From NCBI GenBank assembly GCA_004431415.1, contig QPMI01000266.1, positions 1-64,000 of the forward strand: DNA of 64,000 nucleotides, given 5' to 3'. This document shows, piece after piece, positions 53,197 to 62,657 of the stretch; positions within the stretch are counted from its first letter, which is position 1; every line of letters starts with the position of its first letter. Under the pieces are notes generated by a model. That model was not told where the DNA came from. It was given only the letters and a program-made list of their open reading frames with translations, and ran no database searches. Source of the DNA: Cyanophora paradoxa. Taxonomy: Eukaryota; Glaucocystophyceae; Cyanophorales; Cyanophoraceae. The position numbers and the translations under genes are program-made.

Positions 53197-53259
53197 AATA
53201 TATTTAACAGCGTATATAAGTTAATTCGCAAACAATAATCATCTAAGACTTGTAAGAAA

Positions 53260-53331
53260 TGGAGGTAATTAGAATCGAACTAATTTTTTATGCGTGCAAA
53301 GCATATGTTTTACCAAGTAAACTATACCCCC
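53260..53331 (-). tRNA. trnA(ugc): tRNA-Ala(UGC)
   Basis: Acceptor GGGGGTA/TACCTCC with G3-U70, the alanine identity pair; anticodon loop TTTGCAC. Confidence 0.93.
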
Positions 53332-53349
53332 AATCTGTACAATAGTTTA

Positions 53350-54123
53350 TTATACAGTACATTTAGCTTTTATCCAATTTATATAGTTCTTTGGATTTAC
53401 GGCTTCTATCACAATAGGCATAAAACCGTGATTAACGCCGCATATTTCCGAGCATTGTCCATAATATACGCCTTCACGTTTTATGAACATACCTATTTGA
53501 TTTAAGCGCCCAGGAATAGCATCACATTTTACACCTAATGATGGTATTGCCCAACTATGTATAACATCAGCAGCTGTTACAATAGCACGAATATGCGATT
53601 CAACTGGTAATAAAACACGATTGTCTACTTCAAGTAGTCTTAGTTGCCCAAGCTCTAAATCTTCTTCAGGTACCATATAACTATCATAGTTTAATGATTT
53701 TAACATAAATAGTTTATTATTTGAAATATAACCAGAGTCAATATAATCACAGTATTCATAACTCCAGTACCATTGGTGTCCAATAACTTTTAACGTAAGG
53801 GATGGATCTACCATTTCGTCCATTGAATATAATAATGCAAAAGACGGGATAGCAACCATCATTAAAATTAGACTAGGTGTTACTGTCCAAGCAATTTCTA
53901 TAGCTGTTCCATGTACAATATTTGATGCAATAGGATTATTTGATTTAATATATAACATTAAAGTTCTAGTTAACATCCAAATTACAAAAATAGCGATAAC
54001 AATTAAAAAAAACATTAAATCATTATGTAGATTAACAATACCCTCCATAATAGGAGTCGCTGAGTCTTGAAAATACAATTGCCATGTGTTTGGATGGTCT
54101 GCAAATATTTTGGTTAATAACAT
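53350..54123 (-). CDS. cox2: Cytochrome c oxidase subunit 2
   Basis: 257 residues: two N-terminal membrane helices, then the CuA domain with [16 protein letters not shown] (Cys 224, Cys 228, His 232, Met 235), and the upstream His in [12 protein letters not shown]. The start [18 protein letters not shown] is intact here. It ends 18 bases from trnA. Its 5' part is copied as fragments at 32410, 39060 and 54810. Confidence 0.98.
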   Translation of the reverse strand: MLLTKIFADHPNTWQLYFQDSATPIMEGIVNLHNDLMFFLIVIAIFVIWMLTRTLMLYIKSNNPIASNIVHGTAIEIAWTVTPSLILMMVAIPSFALLYSMDEMVDPSLTLKVIGHQWYWSYEYCDYIDSGYISNNKLFMLKSLNYDSYMVPEEDLELGQLRLLEVDNRVLLPVESHIRAIVTAADVIHSWAIPSLGVKCDAIPGRLNQIGMFIKREGVYYGQCSEICGVNHGFMPIVIEAVNPKNYINWIKAKCTV

Positions 54124-54196
54124 TATGAAATTAGGTAGATGATTTTTTTATTAGAAAGAGGCCGCAAAAACGCGTTTGTTGAGGGGGTACACGGGG

Positions 54197-54803
54197 CTAC
54201 TGATCGTCATTGTCGTCAAATCGATCTAGGGCGTTTGCAATAATTGTAAGATACTCGTCCCAAGACAATTTACCCAAAAACATAGAGTCAATTTCAAATG
54301 GTTCATTTGGGTATCAACGAGTAAGAACTTGTTTGATGGCTTTTTTTGAAATATCTAAAATATCCAACTCTACATAACCATTTACTTGTACTGCAAATAT
54401 TAATAAAAAAAAAGTCCTCCATTTTGTTATAATTATCTTTAGTCAAAATGAACCATTGAAAAAATCCTATAGCAGTCTTTAGTAGGATAAGATTACTAAA
54501 ATCCATTTCTAGCCAGTAATTCACATTATTTAAGTCTAAATACCAAAAAAAATGTTCCCCCAAAATTCCAGCAAATTCCCTTCTAATTTCACGCCTAATT
54601 TCATTTACTTCTTTATCGGATAAACAATTTATCCTTTTCAACCAAATTTCTAAATCCAAATGAACAAATGAGAGGTAAAAACGCTGTTTTTCCTTAGGCA
54701 ATGGAGTTAGTATTTCTTTTACACGCGGGTATGTAAGAGCTATCGCTAAATAAAATAATACTTTTAGTGTAAATTTTGCAGTTTTCTTTATAAGCCAAAT
54801 CAT
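54197..54803 (-). CDS. orf166 family ORF with in-frame TGA and one frameshift
   Basis: Starts MIWLIKKTAKFTLKVLF. The frame follows orf229 until an A-run near 54410 that is one base longer than in the first copy (2941-2953). With the shorter run it continues VQVNGYVELDILDISKKAIKQVLTR, then a TGA at 54314-54316 where orf229 has Arg. It then reads YPNEPFEIDSMFLGKLSWDE and IIANALDRFDD to TAG at 54197. The region after the TGA is clearly homologous to orf229, so either the TGA is decoded or the gene died recently. Unknown function. Confidence 0.6.
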
Positions 54804-54809
54804 TATTTG

Positions 54810-54945
54810 AGTTCTAGTTAATATTTAAATTGCTAAAATAGCTATAGCGATAAGAATTAAAAAAAAACATTAGATCGTTCCATCCATAATTATAATAGTC
54901 AAGTCTTGAAAATACAATTATAATTTTTTTTAATGTAAATTATAA
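54810..54945 (-). pseudogene. Degenerate cox2 5' fragment
   Basis: Same strand as cox2. It matches cox2 from the LYFQDSATP codons (GTCTTGAAAATACAATT on the plus strand) to the ATAGCGATAAGAATTAAAAA stretch encoding the first helix, with many changes. It lies just before the start of the orf166-family gene, so this gene too has a cox2 piece in front. Confidence 0.75.
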
Positions 54946-54979
54946 CATTGCTACATAAATTAAAATAAATATTTTACAG

Positions 54980-55010
54980 TGTTGGATATAAATATTTATT
55001 ATATCCAACA
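54980..55010. terminator. Hairpin 3' of nad7
   Basis: 12-bp perfect stem TGTTGGATATAA/TTATATCCAACA with a 7-base loop, 27 bases downstream of the nad7 stop. Present in both overlap copies. Likely an mRNA 3'-end or processing element. Confidence 0.5.
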
Positions 55011-55036
55011 TGTGAAAATACCTTAATATCTATAAA

Positions 55037-56236
55037 TTATCTATCAATTTCGCCAAACACAATATCTTGAGTCCCTATAATTGTAACAACATCCGCCAAC
55101 ATATGGTTTTTTGACATCATATCTAAACCTTGTAAATGAGCAAATCCTGGAGCCTTTATTTTACAACGATAAGGTTTATTAGTACCATTAGAAACCAAAT
55201 AAACACCAAACTCACCTTTAGGGGCTTCAACAAAAGAATATGTTTCACCTTTTGGTACAGTATACCCTTCTGTATATAATTTAAAATGATGTATTAATGA
55301 TTCCATTGATTGTTTCATTTCTGTTCGTGATGGTGGACTAATTTTATTATCATCCACTTTTATTGGCCCAGAACTTAATTTATTTAGTGATTGTTGAATT
55401 ATATAACAGCTTTGCCTCATTTCTTCAATACGTATTAAATATCGATCATAACAATCGCCACGTATTCCAACTGGTACTTCAAAATCTAAATTATCATAAG
55501 TTTCATAAGCTTCATTTTTTCTTAAATCCCAAGCAACGCCAGATCCTCTTAACATTACACCACTAAATCCCCAATCTATTGCCTCTTTTGCAGTAACAAC
55601 ACCAATATCAACTAATCGTTGTTTCCATATACGATTATTTGTCAATAATTCCTCAAGTTCATTTATTTTATTTTCAAATTGAATTACAAATTCATAAATA
55701 TCATTTGTTAATCCATTTGGTAAATCTTGTGAAACTCCACCTGGGCGAATATAAGCTGCATGCATGCGAGCGCCTGATACACGTTCATAAAATTCCATTA
55801 ATTTTTCACGCTCTTCAAAACCCCATAATAAGGGTGTTAATGCTCCAACATCCATAGCATGGCAAGTAACAGCTAATAAATGATTTAAAATACGTGTTAT
55901 TTCTGAAAAAATAACTCTAATCCATTTTGCTCTTAATGGTACACTACATTTTAATAATTTTTCAACTGCTAATGAATAAGCGTGCTCTTGAGCCATCATA
56001 CTAACGTAATCAAGGCGATCAAAATAAGGTAATGCTTGATTATAATTTTTATATTCTATTAATTTTTCTGTTCCACGATGTAATAGTCCAATATGAGGAT
56101 CGGCTTTTTTTACAATTTCTCCATTTAACTCTAAAACTAGACGTAAAACCCCATGGGCTGCAGGATGTTGTGGACCAAAATTTAATGTAAAATTCTTTAA
56201 ACTATTGTTATTATTTATTAATTTATTATTTATCAT
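55037..56236 (-). CDS. nad7: NADH dehydrogenase subunit 7
   Basis: 399-residue 49-kDa subunit of complex I (NuoD). [20 protein letters not shown] holds the quinone-site His; [27 protein letters not shown] and [17 protein letters not shown] are all family elements, as is the end [14 protein letters not shown]. Normal length, intact. Confidence 0.98.
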   Translation of the reverse strand: MINNKLINNNNSLKNFTLNFGPQHPAAHGVLRLVLELNGEIVKKADPHIGLLHRGTEKLIEYKNYNQALPYFDRLDYVSMMAQEHAYSLAVEKLLKCSVPLRAKWIRVIFSEITRILNHLLAVTCHAMDVGALTPLLWGFEEREKLMEFYERVSGARMHAAYIRPGGVSQDLPNGLTNDIYEFVIQFENKINELEELLTNNRIWKQRLVDIGVVTAKEAIDWGFSGVMLRGSGVAWDLRKNEAYETYDNLDFEVPVGIRGDCYDRYLIRIEEMRQSCYIIQQSLNKLSSGPIKVDDNKISPPSRTEMKQSMESLIHHFKLYTEGYTVPKGETYSFVEAPKGEFGVYLVSNGTNKPYRCKIKAPGFAHLQGLDMMSKNHMLADVVTIIGTQDIVFGEIDR

Positions 56237-56269
56237 TTAATACAAAATAATATATTTAATTCGTTATGT

Positions 56270-56354
56270 AGGAGAGAATGGGATTCGAACCCATAGAATT
56301 TTAACATTCTTTCGCTTAGCAAGCGAACGCTTTAAACCTCTCAGCCATCTCTCC
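56270..56354 (-). tRNA. trnS(gcu): tRNA-Ser(GCU)
   Basis: Acceptor GGAGAGA/TCTCTCC, anticodon GCT, long variable arm. A diverged second copy is at 32168. Confidence 0.94.
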
Positions 56355-56370
56355 TACTAGGGATTAATAT

Positions 56371-56679
56371 TTATCCATGCAATAAATTTATTTTGTTAAT
56401 ACTAATAGTTCCTTTTATTCTATAGTATACAACCAGTAATGCCAATCCAATAGCTGATTCTGCTGCAGCTACTGTTAAAATTAATAATGCGTTAATTTGT
56501 CCTATAATATCATCTAGAAATACTGAAAATATAACAAATTGTAGGTTAATTGCTAAAAGCATTAATTCAATACTAATCAATAATATTATAATATTTCTTC
56601 GGTTTAATAATAATCCACCAATGCTTATAGCAAATATATACAGTGAAACAAATAAAAAATGTGATTGTTCTATTATCAT
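56371..56679 (-). CDS. nad4L: NADH dehydrogenase subunit 4L
   Basis: 102 residues, three helices. [26 protein letters not shown] and [14 protein letters not shown] contain the conserved membrane Glu residues of ND4L/NuoK. It starts three bases after the orf319 stop and lies upstream of trnS and nad7 in transcription order. Confidence 0.97.
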   Translation of the reverse strand: MIIEQSHFLFVSLYIFAISIGGLLLNRRNIIILLISIELMLLAINLQFVIFSVFLDDIIGQINALLILTVAAAESAIGLALLVVYYRIKGTISINKINLLHG

Positions 56680-56682
56680 AAT

Positions 56683-57642
56683 TTAAAAAAAAATATTGTA
56701 GTATACTAAATATATATAATAAAGGAGGATCAAGAAAATAATAAAATCTCGAACAATAATTCTTATTTTGGATGTAATATTTCTAAATACAAAAATTATT
56801 CTATAAGCCTTTAGTTTTTTTTGAACATAATTATTTGGAATATTTTCGTCAAAATATTGAAGATAGAATATAGTGGCCAATATGCATTCAAAAGAACAAG
56901 GTATAAGTAATATCGAAATATATTGACCAGAGAATAAAAACACATGAGAATAAAAAATAAATGTATAAGTAAAAAAATAAAAAATAATCCCATAAAATAA
57001 TTTAATTTCATTTAATTTAAATTCCGATATTAAAACTTTTGTAATATTATCGTTTAATAATAATGATTTAATTAAGAATTGTTCTATTTTTGTGATAGTA
57101 TTAGAAAAAATATAGTTATTAAACTTTTTTTTTATTTTAATATTTCGAAAATACTTTATAATTATATAAGAGAAAAAAAAATTTATATTTTCACTTAAAG
57201 AGATAACAAAAGTTTTAAAATTATATCCGTGACTTTCCGCTATAAAACAAATGCGACACAATATTAGTGGTAAAGTGTCAGTAATAAATGAAATTACAAC
57301 ATTTACAGAAACAAGTTTTATATAATACACAAAAAGTATAGGATGCGTTAAAAAAAGCAATAAAAATTCCATATTGTCCAATACAAAAATTGATTTCCAA
57401 ATTCTAATATTAAACTTTAATTGCGTATCTAAAAACTCTTCATAAATTAATCTAAATTTTTCAATAAAAAATGAATTAAGAATACTTTGCAATGGAGTAA
57501 TAAATAAATAAACAAAGAAAAACTATGAAATCATACCAATAATTAATGTATTTTTACTGAATTTTAGTAATTTTTTTTTATAGCCTTGATTAAAATCTAA
57601 TAAGAATAATACTATTAATAATAAAATTAAAATATGTAACAT
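56683..57642 (-). CDS. orf319, multi-span membrane ORF with in-frame TAG
   Basis: From the Met at 57642 the protein starts MLHILILLLIVLFLLDF; codon 40 is TAG (57525-57523) in both overlap copies; the frame then stays open for 279 codons to the stop at 56683. In orf344 (38000) and in the fragment at 34732 the matching codon is Arg. Four or more hydrophobic helices. If the TAG stops translation, the shorter 269-residue start at 57492 is the alternative. It touches nad4L. Unknown function. Confidence 0.6.
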
Positions 57643-57737
57643 TATTTTTTAGAAACTATCCCGATGACTAGTCGTCTTCTTTGAAATTTTCTGACTTATG
57701 TTCAGCATTTGTACCATACTTTTGTTGACTTTGTTCA

Positions 57738-57941
57738 TCATGTTGGCCTGTACAAATTTGTTAAACTTTCTTTAATTAAAGTGGCTGCAGATCCCAATGA
57801 TTTTGCCGAAACACCATCAGGATAATTACGAGAAATTAATAAATTATAATATGTTATTTTCTTAGTTTTAGATTGAATATTTAAATTTAAAGTGCTCGGA
57901 AATGAATTACAAGAATTACTAAAAGTACGTATATACGGCAT
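57738..57941 (-). CDS. orf67, small ORF after cob
   Basis: 67 residues starting MPYIRTFSNSCNSFPSTLNL, 3 bases after the cob stop. It ends with TGA, the only such stop I found. In the neighbouring frame the sequence continues GQHDEQSQQKYGTNAEHKSE...KEDD to a TAG at 57668, so the real protein may be about 90 residues with one frameshift. Both overlap copies agree, however. Not recognised. Confidence 0.45.
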   Translation of the reverse strand: MPYIRTFSNSCNSFPSTLNLNIQSKTKKITYYNLLISRNYPDGVSAKSLGSAATLIKESLTNLYRPT

Positions 57942-57944
57942 GTT

Positions 57945-59156
57945 TTATTTTTTGTTTGAGTTATTGTTATTAAATATATAATTTTCCATAATACCAGAAA
58001 TAGGCAAATAAACTAAAAAAAATCCAAAATAAACTAATGTTGCTAATTGTCCAATTTGAATATATGGATATTCAACGACATTTCCACCAATCCAACCTAA
58101 AATCATACAATTTATAAAAAGAATCCAAAATGATTTTTTATAAGAAGATCGGAAAATAGAACTACGCACTTTTCCAAAATATAAATATGGTAACATAAAT
58201 AATACAATAATTGCTGAAAACATTGCGATTACACCGCCTAATTTATCTGGAATTGATCTTAATATAGCATAAAAAGGTAAAAAATACCATTCTGGTACAA
58301 TATGCGCAGGCGTTACCATAGGATTAGCCTCAATATAATTATCAGGATGTCCTAATAAATTAGGCGCGTAATAAACAAATCCAGAAAATATAATACCAAA
58401 AATAATCCACCCAACTAAATCTTTTAAATAAAAATATGGATAAAAACTTATTTTATCAATACCAATCATAATACCCAATGGGTTATTTGAACCGTGTTGA
58501 TGAAGTGCAATCATATGTAAAAAGGCCAGTGCAGCAATTATAAACGGTAATAAATAATGTAAACTAAAAAAACGATTTAATGTAGCATTGTCCACAGAAA
58601 AACCGCCCCAAAGCCAGTAAACAATACTGTCACCAACTAATGGTATTGCGGAAAATAAATTTGTAATAACTGTTGCCCCCCAAAAACTCATTTGTCCCCA
58701 AGGTAATACATAACCCATAAAAGCGGTTGCCATCATTAATAAAAAAATAGCTACACCAACAATCCAAAGTTGTTGACGAGGTGCTATAAATGATCCGTAA
58801 TATAGACCACGAAACATATGTATATAAATAACAATAAAAAACATAGAAGCCCCATTCGCATGTACATAACGTAAAAGCCAACCCCCAACAACATCACGCA
58901 TAATATGCTCTACACTAATAAATGCAAGATCCACCTGAGGTGTATAATGCATTGCTAACAAGATTCCAGTAATTATTTGAATCCCTAAACAAATAGCTGC
59001 AATTGAACCAAAACCCCAAAAATATGTTAAATTTGAGGGTGTTGGGTAATCAATTAAGTGCTGTTTAAATATAGAAAAAATTGGATAATTAATTAATCTT
59101 AATCCTGAGTTATTAAAAAAATTTGTATACAATAGATTATAATTATTTATTTTCAT
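57945..59156 (-). CDS. cob: Cytochrome b
   Basis: 403 residues. [15 protein letters not shown] and [20 protein letters not shown] hold heme-ligand His residues; the Qo-site [21 protein letters not shown] is intact. The N-terminus ([20 protein letters not shown]) is the source of the leader in orf533, orf427 and orf475. No intron. Confidence 0.98.
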   Translation of the reverse strand: MKINNYNLLYTNFFNNSGLRLINYPIFSIFKQHLIDYPTPSNLTYFWGFGSIAAICLGIQIITGILLAMHYTPQVDLAFISVEHIMRDVVGGWLLRYVHANGASMFFIVIYIHMFRGLYYGSFIAPRQQLWIVGVAIFLLMMATAFMGYVLPWGQMSFWGATVITNLFSAIPLVGDSIVYWLWGGFSVDNATLNRFFSLHYLLPFIIAALAFLHMIALHQHGSNNPLGIMIGIDKISFYPYFYLKDLVGWIIFGIIFSGFVYYAPNLLGHPDNYIEANPMVTPAHIVPEWYFLPFYAILRSIPDKLGGVIAMFSAIIVLFMLPYLYFGKVRSSIFRSSYKKSFWILFINCMILGWIGGNVVEYPYIQIGQLATLVYFGFFLVYLPISGIMENYIFNNNNSNKK

Positions 59157-59191
59157 AGTTAATACTTTAAATATTAATTAGATACTGATAC

Positions 59192-59261
59192 TTCCTAGAT
59201 AAGATTTGAACTTATAACATTGCGGTTAACAGCCGCACGCTCTACCATTAAGCTACTAGGA
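59192..59261 (-). tRNA. trnN(guu): tRNA-Asn(GUU)
   Basis: Acceptor TCCTAG.../...CTAGGA, anticodon loop CTGTTAA in stem TGCGG/CCGCA. Near-identical second gene at 18955. Confidence 0.92.
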
Positions 59262-59287
59262 AATCATCATAAAACGAAATGTTTATA

Positions 59288-59563
59288 TTAAACTATTATA
59301 AATATATATCCTGTATATATACTTAATATTGAAAAGATAAAAATACATTTTAATGCAAAATCAAACATAAGTCGAAGAATAATATTTTGATAATAATCTT
59401 CAAGTGTTGAATAAATCCCCAGTTCAATATGAACAAATAGCATAAAAAAAATAACAATTAATATATTCATATTTGACATTAATGGACTTAATATAAACAA
59501 TGATGTTATTTTTTGAGTATACCATTCTTGTTTGCCTAATTTTATTCTGTTTAATAAATTCAT
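59288..59563 (-). CDS. sdh4: Succinate dehydrogenase subunit 4
   Basis: 91 residues, three helices. An N-terminal EWYTQKITSLFIL resembles the W..QR.Ta start region of this membrane anchor, and FVHIELGIYSTLEDYYQN corresponds to the family's H...G...i.eDY with the heme-side His. Small and weakly conserved, as usual for Sdh4. Lies between trnN and orf162. Confidence 0.85.
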   Translation of the reverse strand: MNLLNRIKLGKQEWYTQKITSLFILSPLMSNMNILIVIFFMLFVHIELGIYSTLEDYYQNIILRLMFDFALKCIFIFSILSIYTGYIFIIV

Positions 59564-59725
59564 TATATTTTAATTGGTTCTTTATCTATATTTTAATATA
59601 ATTATACTTATTTATTAAGCTTTTTTTTTGATTTTTTTTTCCAGATTGAATTATTAAATAAATCATTAATTGTTACGAATATATAAGAGTATTGTATATT
59701 TGTAAAAGGTAAAAAAACAGAGCTA

Positions 59726-60214
59726 TTATTTGAAGTAATGACTCGAAGGTACTTTAATGCAATATGATATTTTTTTTTCATTTTTTTTAATATTATTTAA
59801 TACATATGAATTTTGAAAAAAATAATTACTTGTTTTATTACTTATAGTCTTATAGTCAAACATAGTTTCTAAATTATTAAAAAATTCAAAAAACAAAATA
59901 CTATCAACTAATTTATCACGTTTTTTTAATAATTTTTTTTGTGTATATGAGTTTATTATTGGGTATATATTATGTATTCTTAATATTTTGAATCGTTTTT
60001 TTATTTTCAATATTTTAATCTTTTTTCTTAAACCCAAATATAGAATTGAGTTATTTTTATATTTTATTATTTTAAAGTTTTCTATCGTAAAACCTGTTAT
60101 TTTTTTATAATTTAAAAGTCTATTATTTTGATTTTTATTAGTGTTAAAAAATAAAAAATATTTATTTTTTAAAAAAAAGAAAGAATTTAAATTTTTAAAA
60201 AATGAAAACAACAT
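59726..60214 (-). CDS. orf162, basic protein of unknown function
   Basis: 162 residues, rich in Lys, Asn and Phe, with no clear membrane helix. Short basic block KKIKILKIKKRFKILRI near the middle. It follows nad3 by 8 bases and is identical in both overlap copies although its neighbours are broken in one. A rapidly evolving ribosomal protein would fit composition and size, but I cannot assign one. Confidence 0.6.
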   Translation of the reverse strand: MLFSFFKNLNSFFFLKNKYFLFFNTNKNQNNRLLNYKKITGFTIENFKIIKYKNNSILYLGLRKKIKILKIKKRFKILRIHNIYPIINSYTQKKLLKKRDKLVDSILFFEFFNNLETMFDYKTISNKTSNYFFQNSYVLNNIKKNEKKISYCIKVPSSHYFK

Positions 60215-60222
60215 ATATTATT

Positions 60223-60594
60223 TTATTCCCATTCTAGTGCACCTTTAAGCCATTCATAAATGAAACCAATTGTCAAAATAATTAAAAAAATAAACATTGA
60301 TGTAAATCCAATTATAGTAGTTTGTTGTAAGGTTAACGCCCAGGGAAATAAAAAAACTACTTCCAAATCAAAAATAATAAATAAAATCGAAACTAAATAA
60401 AAACGAATATCGAATGTGCTTCGAGCATCTTCAAAAGGATTAAAACCACATTCATATGCAGAAACTTTTTCACTATCTGTTTTTTGCAATGCTATAAAGT
60501 ATGAAGCACCAAAGATAATACATGCAAGTATAAAACTAACTATAAAAAAAAGAAATAAATCAAAATACTGATTATATAATATTACAATATTCAT
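60223..60594 (-). CDS. nad3: NADH dehydrogenase subunit 3
   Basis: 123 residues, three helices. [20 protein letters not shown] contains the conserved Cys of the loop near the quinone site; [20 protein letters not shown]-type sequence follows. Normal length. Confidence 0.97.
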   Translation of the reverse strand: MNIVILYNQYFDLFLFFIVSFILACIIFGASYFIALQKTDSEKVSAYECGFNPFEDARSTFDIRFYLVSILFIIFDLEVVFLFPWALTLQQTTIIGFTSMFIFLIILTIGFIYEWLKGALEWE

Positions 60595-60608
60595 AATTTG
60601 TCAAAAAA

Positions 60609-60680
60609 CAAGGGCAAAAGGAATTGAACCCTTATTCTTAATTTTGGAGACTAATGTTTTACCAATTAAACTATACCCTT
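60609..60680 (-). tRNA. trnW(cca): tRNA-Trp(CCA)
   Basis: Acceptor AAGGGTA/TGCCCTT, anticodon loop CTCCAAA giving CCA. This reads UGG only, which argues against UGA as Trp. Confidence 0.92.
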
Positions 60681-60741
60681 ATTAATAAATGAAATATAAT
60701 AACATAATTTATATTATAATGCTCTACGTATTTAATACAAT

Positions 60742-60815
60742 CGGGAAAGACGGGACTCGAACCCGCGGCTAATGGCGTGACAGACCACTACTCTAACCAA
60801 CTGAGTTACTTCCCC
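60742..60815 (-). tRNA. trnD(guc): tRNA-Asp(GUC)
   Basis: Acceptor GGGGAAG/CTTTCCC, anticodon loop CTGTCAC. Confidence 0.93.
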
Positions 60816-60848
60816 AATATGTAAGTGCAATATTTATATCTGTATTAA

Positions 60849-60921
60849 TAGATGATAACGGATTTGAACCGCTAACCTATTCGGTGTAAACGAACCGCTC
60901 TGCCAATTGAGCTAATCATCT
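60849..60921 (-). tRNA. trnV(uac): tRNA-Val(UAC)
   Basis: Acceptor AGATGAT/ATCATCT, anticodon loop TTTACAC. Confidence 0.93.
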
Positions 60922-60951
60922 TATGTTCGTTGGAATATAAAATATTTTATT

Positions 60952-61023
60952 TACTCTCTGACAGATTTGAACTGACGTTTTCACCTCGAAAAGGTGAAGT
61001 CCTAACCCCTAGACGAAGAGAGC
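60952..61023 (-). tRNA. trnE(uuc): tRNA-Glu(UUC)
   Basis: Acceptor GCTCTCT/AGAGAGT (G1-U72), anticodon loop TTTTCGA in stem TCACC/GGTGA. Confidence 0.92.
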
Positions 61024-61030
61024 AAATATA

Positions 61031-61693
61031 TTAAACTGTTTTAATTGTTGTTTGAAAATTGCGATTAATTTGTTTATTTAAATCTTGTTTTTTAACATTA
61101 ATTTTTTTATGTAAAGTTAATACAATTGCACCAATAAGACTAACAAGTAAAATTAATGCAGAAAGTAAAAAATAATACGCATATTGAGTATAAACTATAA
61201 AAAATTGATGCGAATTTGTAATATAATTGAACGAATTTATATTATAAAATAAATTATTTAATTGAATACTATAATTATTTAAAAATAATATTAATTTTTC
61301 TGAATCATTAAAGGTTAAAATTTCAGATAAATTAATAAAAGAATTATGCGGTATATTAATATAAATTAATGAGAATAATAATGTTATAAAAAAAACTTGA
61401 GCTCCAAGAATTATTTTATTTTTGAATTGATTTATTTTAATATTTAACATCATTATTACAAATAAAAATAAAATTGCAATAGCACCTAAATAAACAACTA
61501 AAAATAACATTGCTAAAAATTCAGCACCTAACATAATCAAAAGACCTGCTGCATTAAAAAATACTAGTATTAAATAAAAAACTGAATAGATTGAACTATT
61601 TGTAGTAATCGCAATAAAGCTACTAATAATTGCACCTAAAGAAAATAAAAAAAAAAATAAATATGATGAAATTATTAACTCCGGTGTATACAT
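61031..61693 (-). CDS. nad6: NADH dehydrogenase subunit 6
   Basis: About 220 residues from the Met at 61693 (MYTPELIISSYLF); the longer frame upstream runs into trnS(UGA). GAEFLAMLFLVVYLGAIAIL is the ND6/NuoJ signature. Five helices with a polar stretch before the last. Ends 7 bases before trnE. Confidence 0.95.
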   Translation of the reverse strand: MYTPELIISSYLFFFLFSLGAIISSFIAITTNSSIYSVFYLILVFFNAAGLLIMLGAEFLAMLFLVVYLGAIAILFLFVIMMLNIKINQFKNKIILGAQVFFITLLFSLIYINIPHNSFINLSEILTFNDSEKLILFLNNYSIQLNNLFYNINSFNYITNSHQFFIVYTQYAYYFLLSALILLVSLIGAIVLTLHKKINVKKQDLNKQINRNFQTTIKTV

Positions 61694-61746
61694 TAAATGA
61701 TTATAATATAAATAATAAATACATAAAATTATTAAATTACATCCAA

Positions 61747-61830
61747 AGGATGGAATGGGATTCGAACCCATGGCATTGTGTATGCGCTAGTTTTCAAGAC
61801 TAGTACTTTAAACCGCTCAGACATCCATCC
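61747..61830 (-). tRNA. trnS(uga): tRNA-Ser(UGA)
   Basis: Acceptor GGATGGA/TCCATCC-type pairing, anticodon loop CTTGAAA, long variable arm. Confidence 0.94.
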
Positions 61831-61836
61831 TATAAT

Positions 61837-62382
61837 TTAATTATTAATTTTGTTTTTATTTAAAATAGTAATAAAATGAAAAAATGAATACGTATTAAAA
61901 TTGAGTATTTGAATTAGATATATAGTATGAAAACAAAGTAGATTTATTAATATTTGTTGATTAGTTTTATTTATTATATTATCCAAATAAAATTCATTTA
62001 AATAAATATATCTTAAATTGTTTTTTAATATTGTATTTTTTACTAATATTTGATTTTTTTGTAAATAATACTTCAAATCATTATAATTAGCAAAAGTAAT
62101 ATATTGATTTACGCCAACAAAAGTATTTTTTAAAAAACAAGTTTTTTTTGAAAATTGAATTTTCATTTTTGTATTTTTAGATGTATTTAACTTAAAACTA
62201 TTTTTTTTTAAATTAAATGGTTTAAATTTTTCCGTCATTATTAGATCCGTTATCGAAGAATACTTATATATAAAATTTTTTTGATTATTTAAACCAGTGT
62301 TTAAATTATTTAAAAAAATAATATATTTATTTTTAAATAATTTTTTAGAATTATAAAAATTTTTTTTTTTATTTACCAACAT
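61837..62382 (-). CDS. orf181, possible ribosomal protein L10
   Basis: 181 residues, basic. The segment VGVNQYITFANYNDLKYYL then QKNQILVKNTILKNNLR resembles the uL10 pattern of a strand, a 'l..lR..l' helix and '.kVvKNtL...al'. Mitochondrial rpl10 exists in plants and some protists and is usually this diverged. The rest is not diagnostic. Between trnS(UGA) and trnF, next to rpl6. Confidence 0.5.
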   Translation of the reverse strand: MLVNKKKNFYNSKKLFKNKYIIFLNNLNTGLNNQKNFIYKYSSITDLIMTEKFKPFNLKKNSFKLNTSKNTKMKIQFSKKTCFLKNTFVGVNQYITFANYNDLKYYLQKNQILVKNTILKNNLRYIYLNEFYLDNIINKTNQQILINLLCFHTIYLIQILNFNTYSFFHFITILNKNKINN

Positions 62383-62406
62383 ATTTTATAATAATTTTTT
62401 TAAATT

Positions 62407-62479
62407 TGTTTAGAAGTGGAATCGAACCACTGACCCAAAAATTTTCAGTCTTTTGCTCTACCAACTGAGCTATCTAAAC
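62407..62479 (-). tRNA. trnF(gaa): tRNA-Phe(GAA)
   Basis: Acceptor GTTTAGA/TCTAAAC, anticodon loop CTGAAAA. Confidence 0.94.
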
Positions 62480-62487
62480 AGTGGTTA

Positions 62488-62514
<27 letters not shown>
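62488..62514. repeat. TA-dinucleotide run
   Basis: About 13 TA units between trnF and the CAU tRNA; the first copy (10953-10978) is slightly shorter. A simple repeat with no evident function. Confidence 0.8.
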
Positions 62515-62520
<6 letters not shown>

Positions 62521-62561
62521 TATAAAAATTTATGGAGCGTTTAATTACAAATATTTCAAAT

Positions 62562-62634
62562 TAGCGAAAGTAGGATTTGAACCTACGCCACGAGGAGTAT
62601 GATTCCACTGTTATAGCCGCTAAACTATTCCGCC
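62562..62634 (-). tRNA. tRNA with anticodon CAU (Met or Ile)
   Basis: Acceptor GGCGGAA/TTTCGCT, anticodon loop ATCATAC. Not an initiator type (its first base pair can form). See 14947 for the second such tRNA. Confidence 0.85.
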
Positions 62635-62657
62635 AAAATATATGCAATGTCTATATA

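Noticed and set aside
53290-53505. 71-codon plus-strand frame at the end of cox2
   Set aside because: Overlaps trnA and cox2 on the opposite strand; its start lies inside the tRNA.
54197-54803. UGA reassigned to Trp
   Set aside because: trnW has CCA, conserved Trp codons are TGG, and the TGA in orf166 aligns with Arg, not Trp. One TGA at a Trp site (32410 fragment) is in a pseudogene, and copy B has TGG.
55363-55857. Two open frames on the plus strand across nad7
   Set aside because: Antisense to nad7, rich in His and Leu as expected for a complement; also seen at 4162 in the first copy.
62488-62514. TA run as an origin of replication
   Set aside because: A simple repeat between tRNAs with no strand switch or stem-loop.
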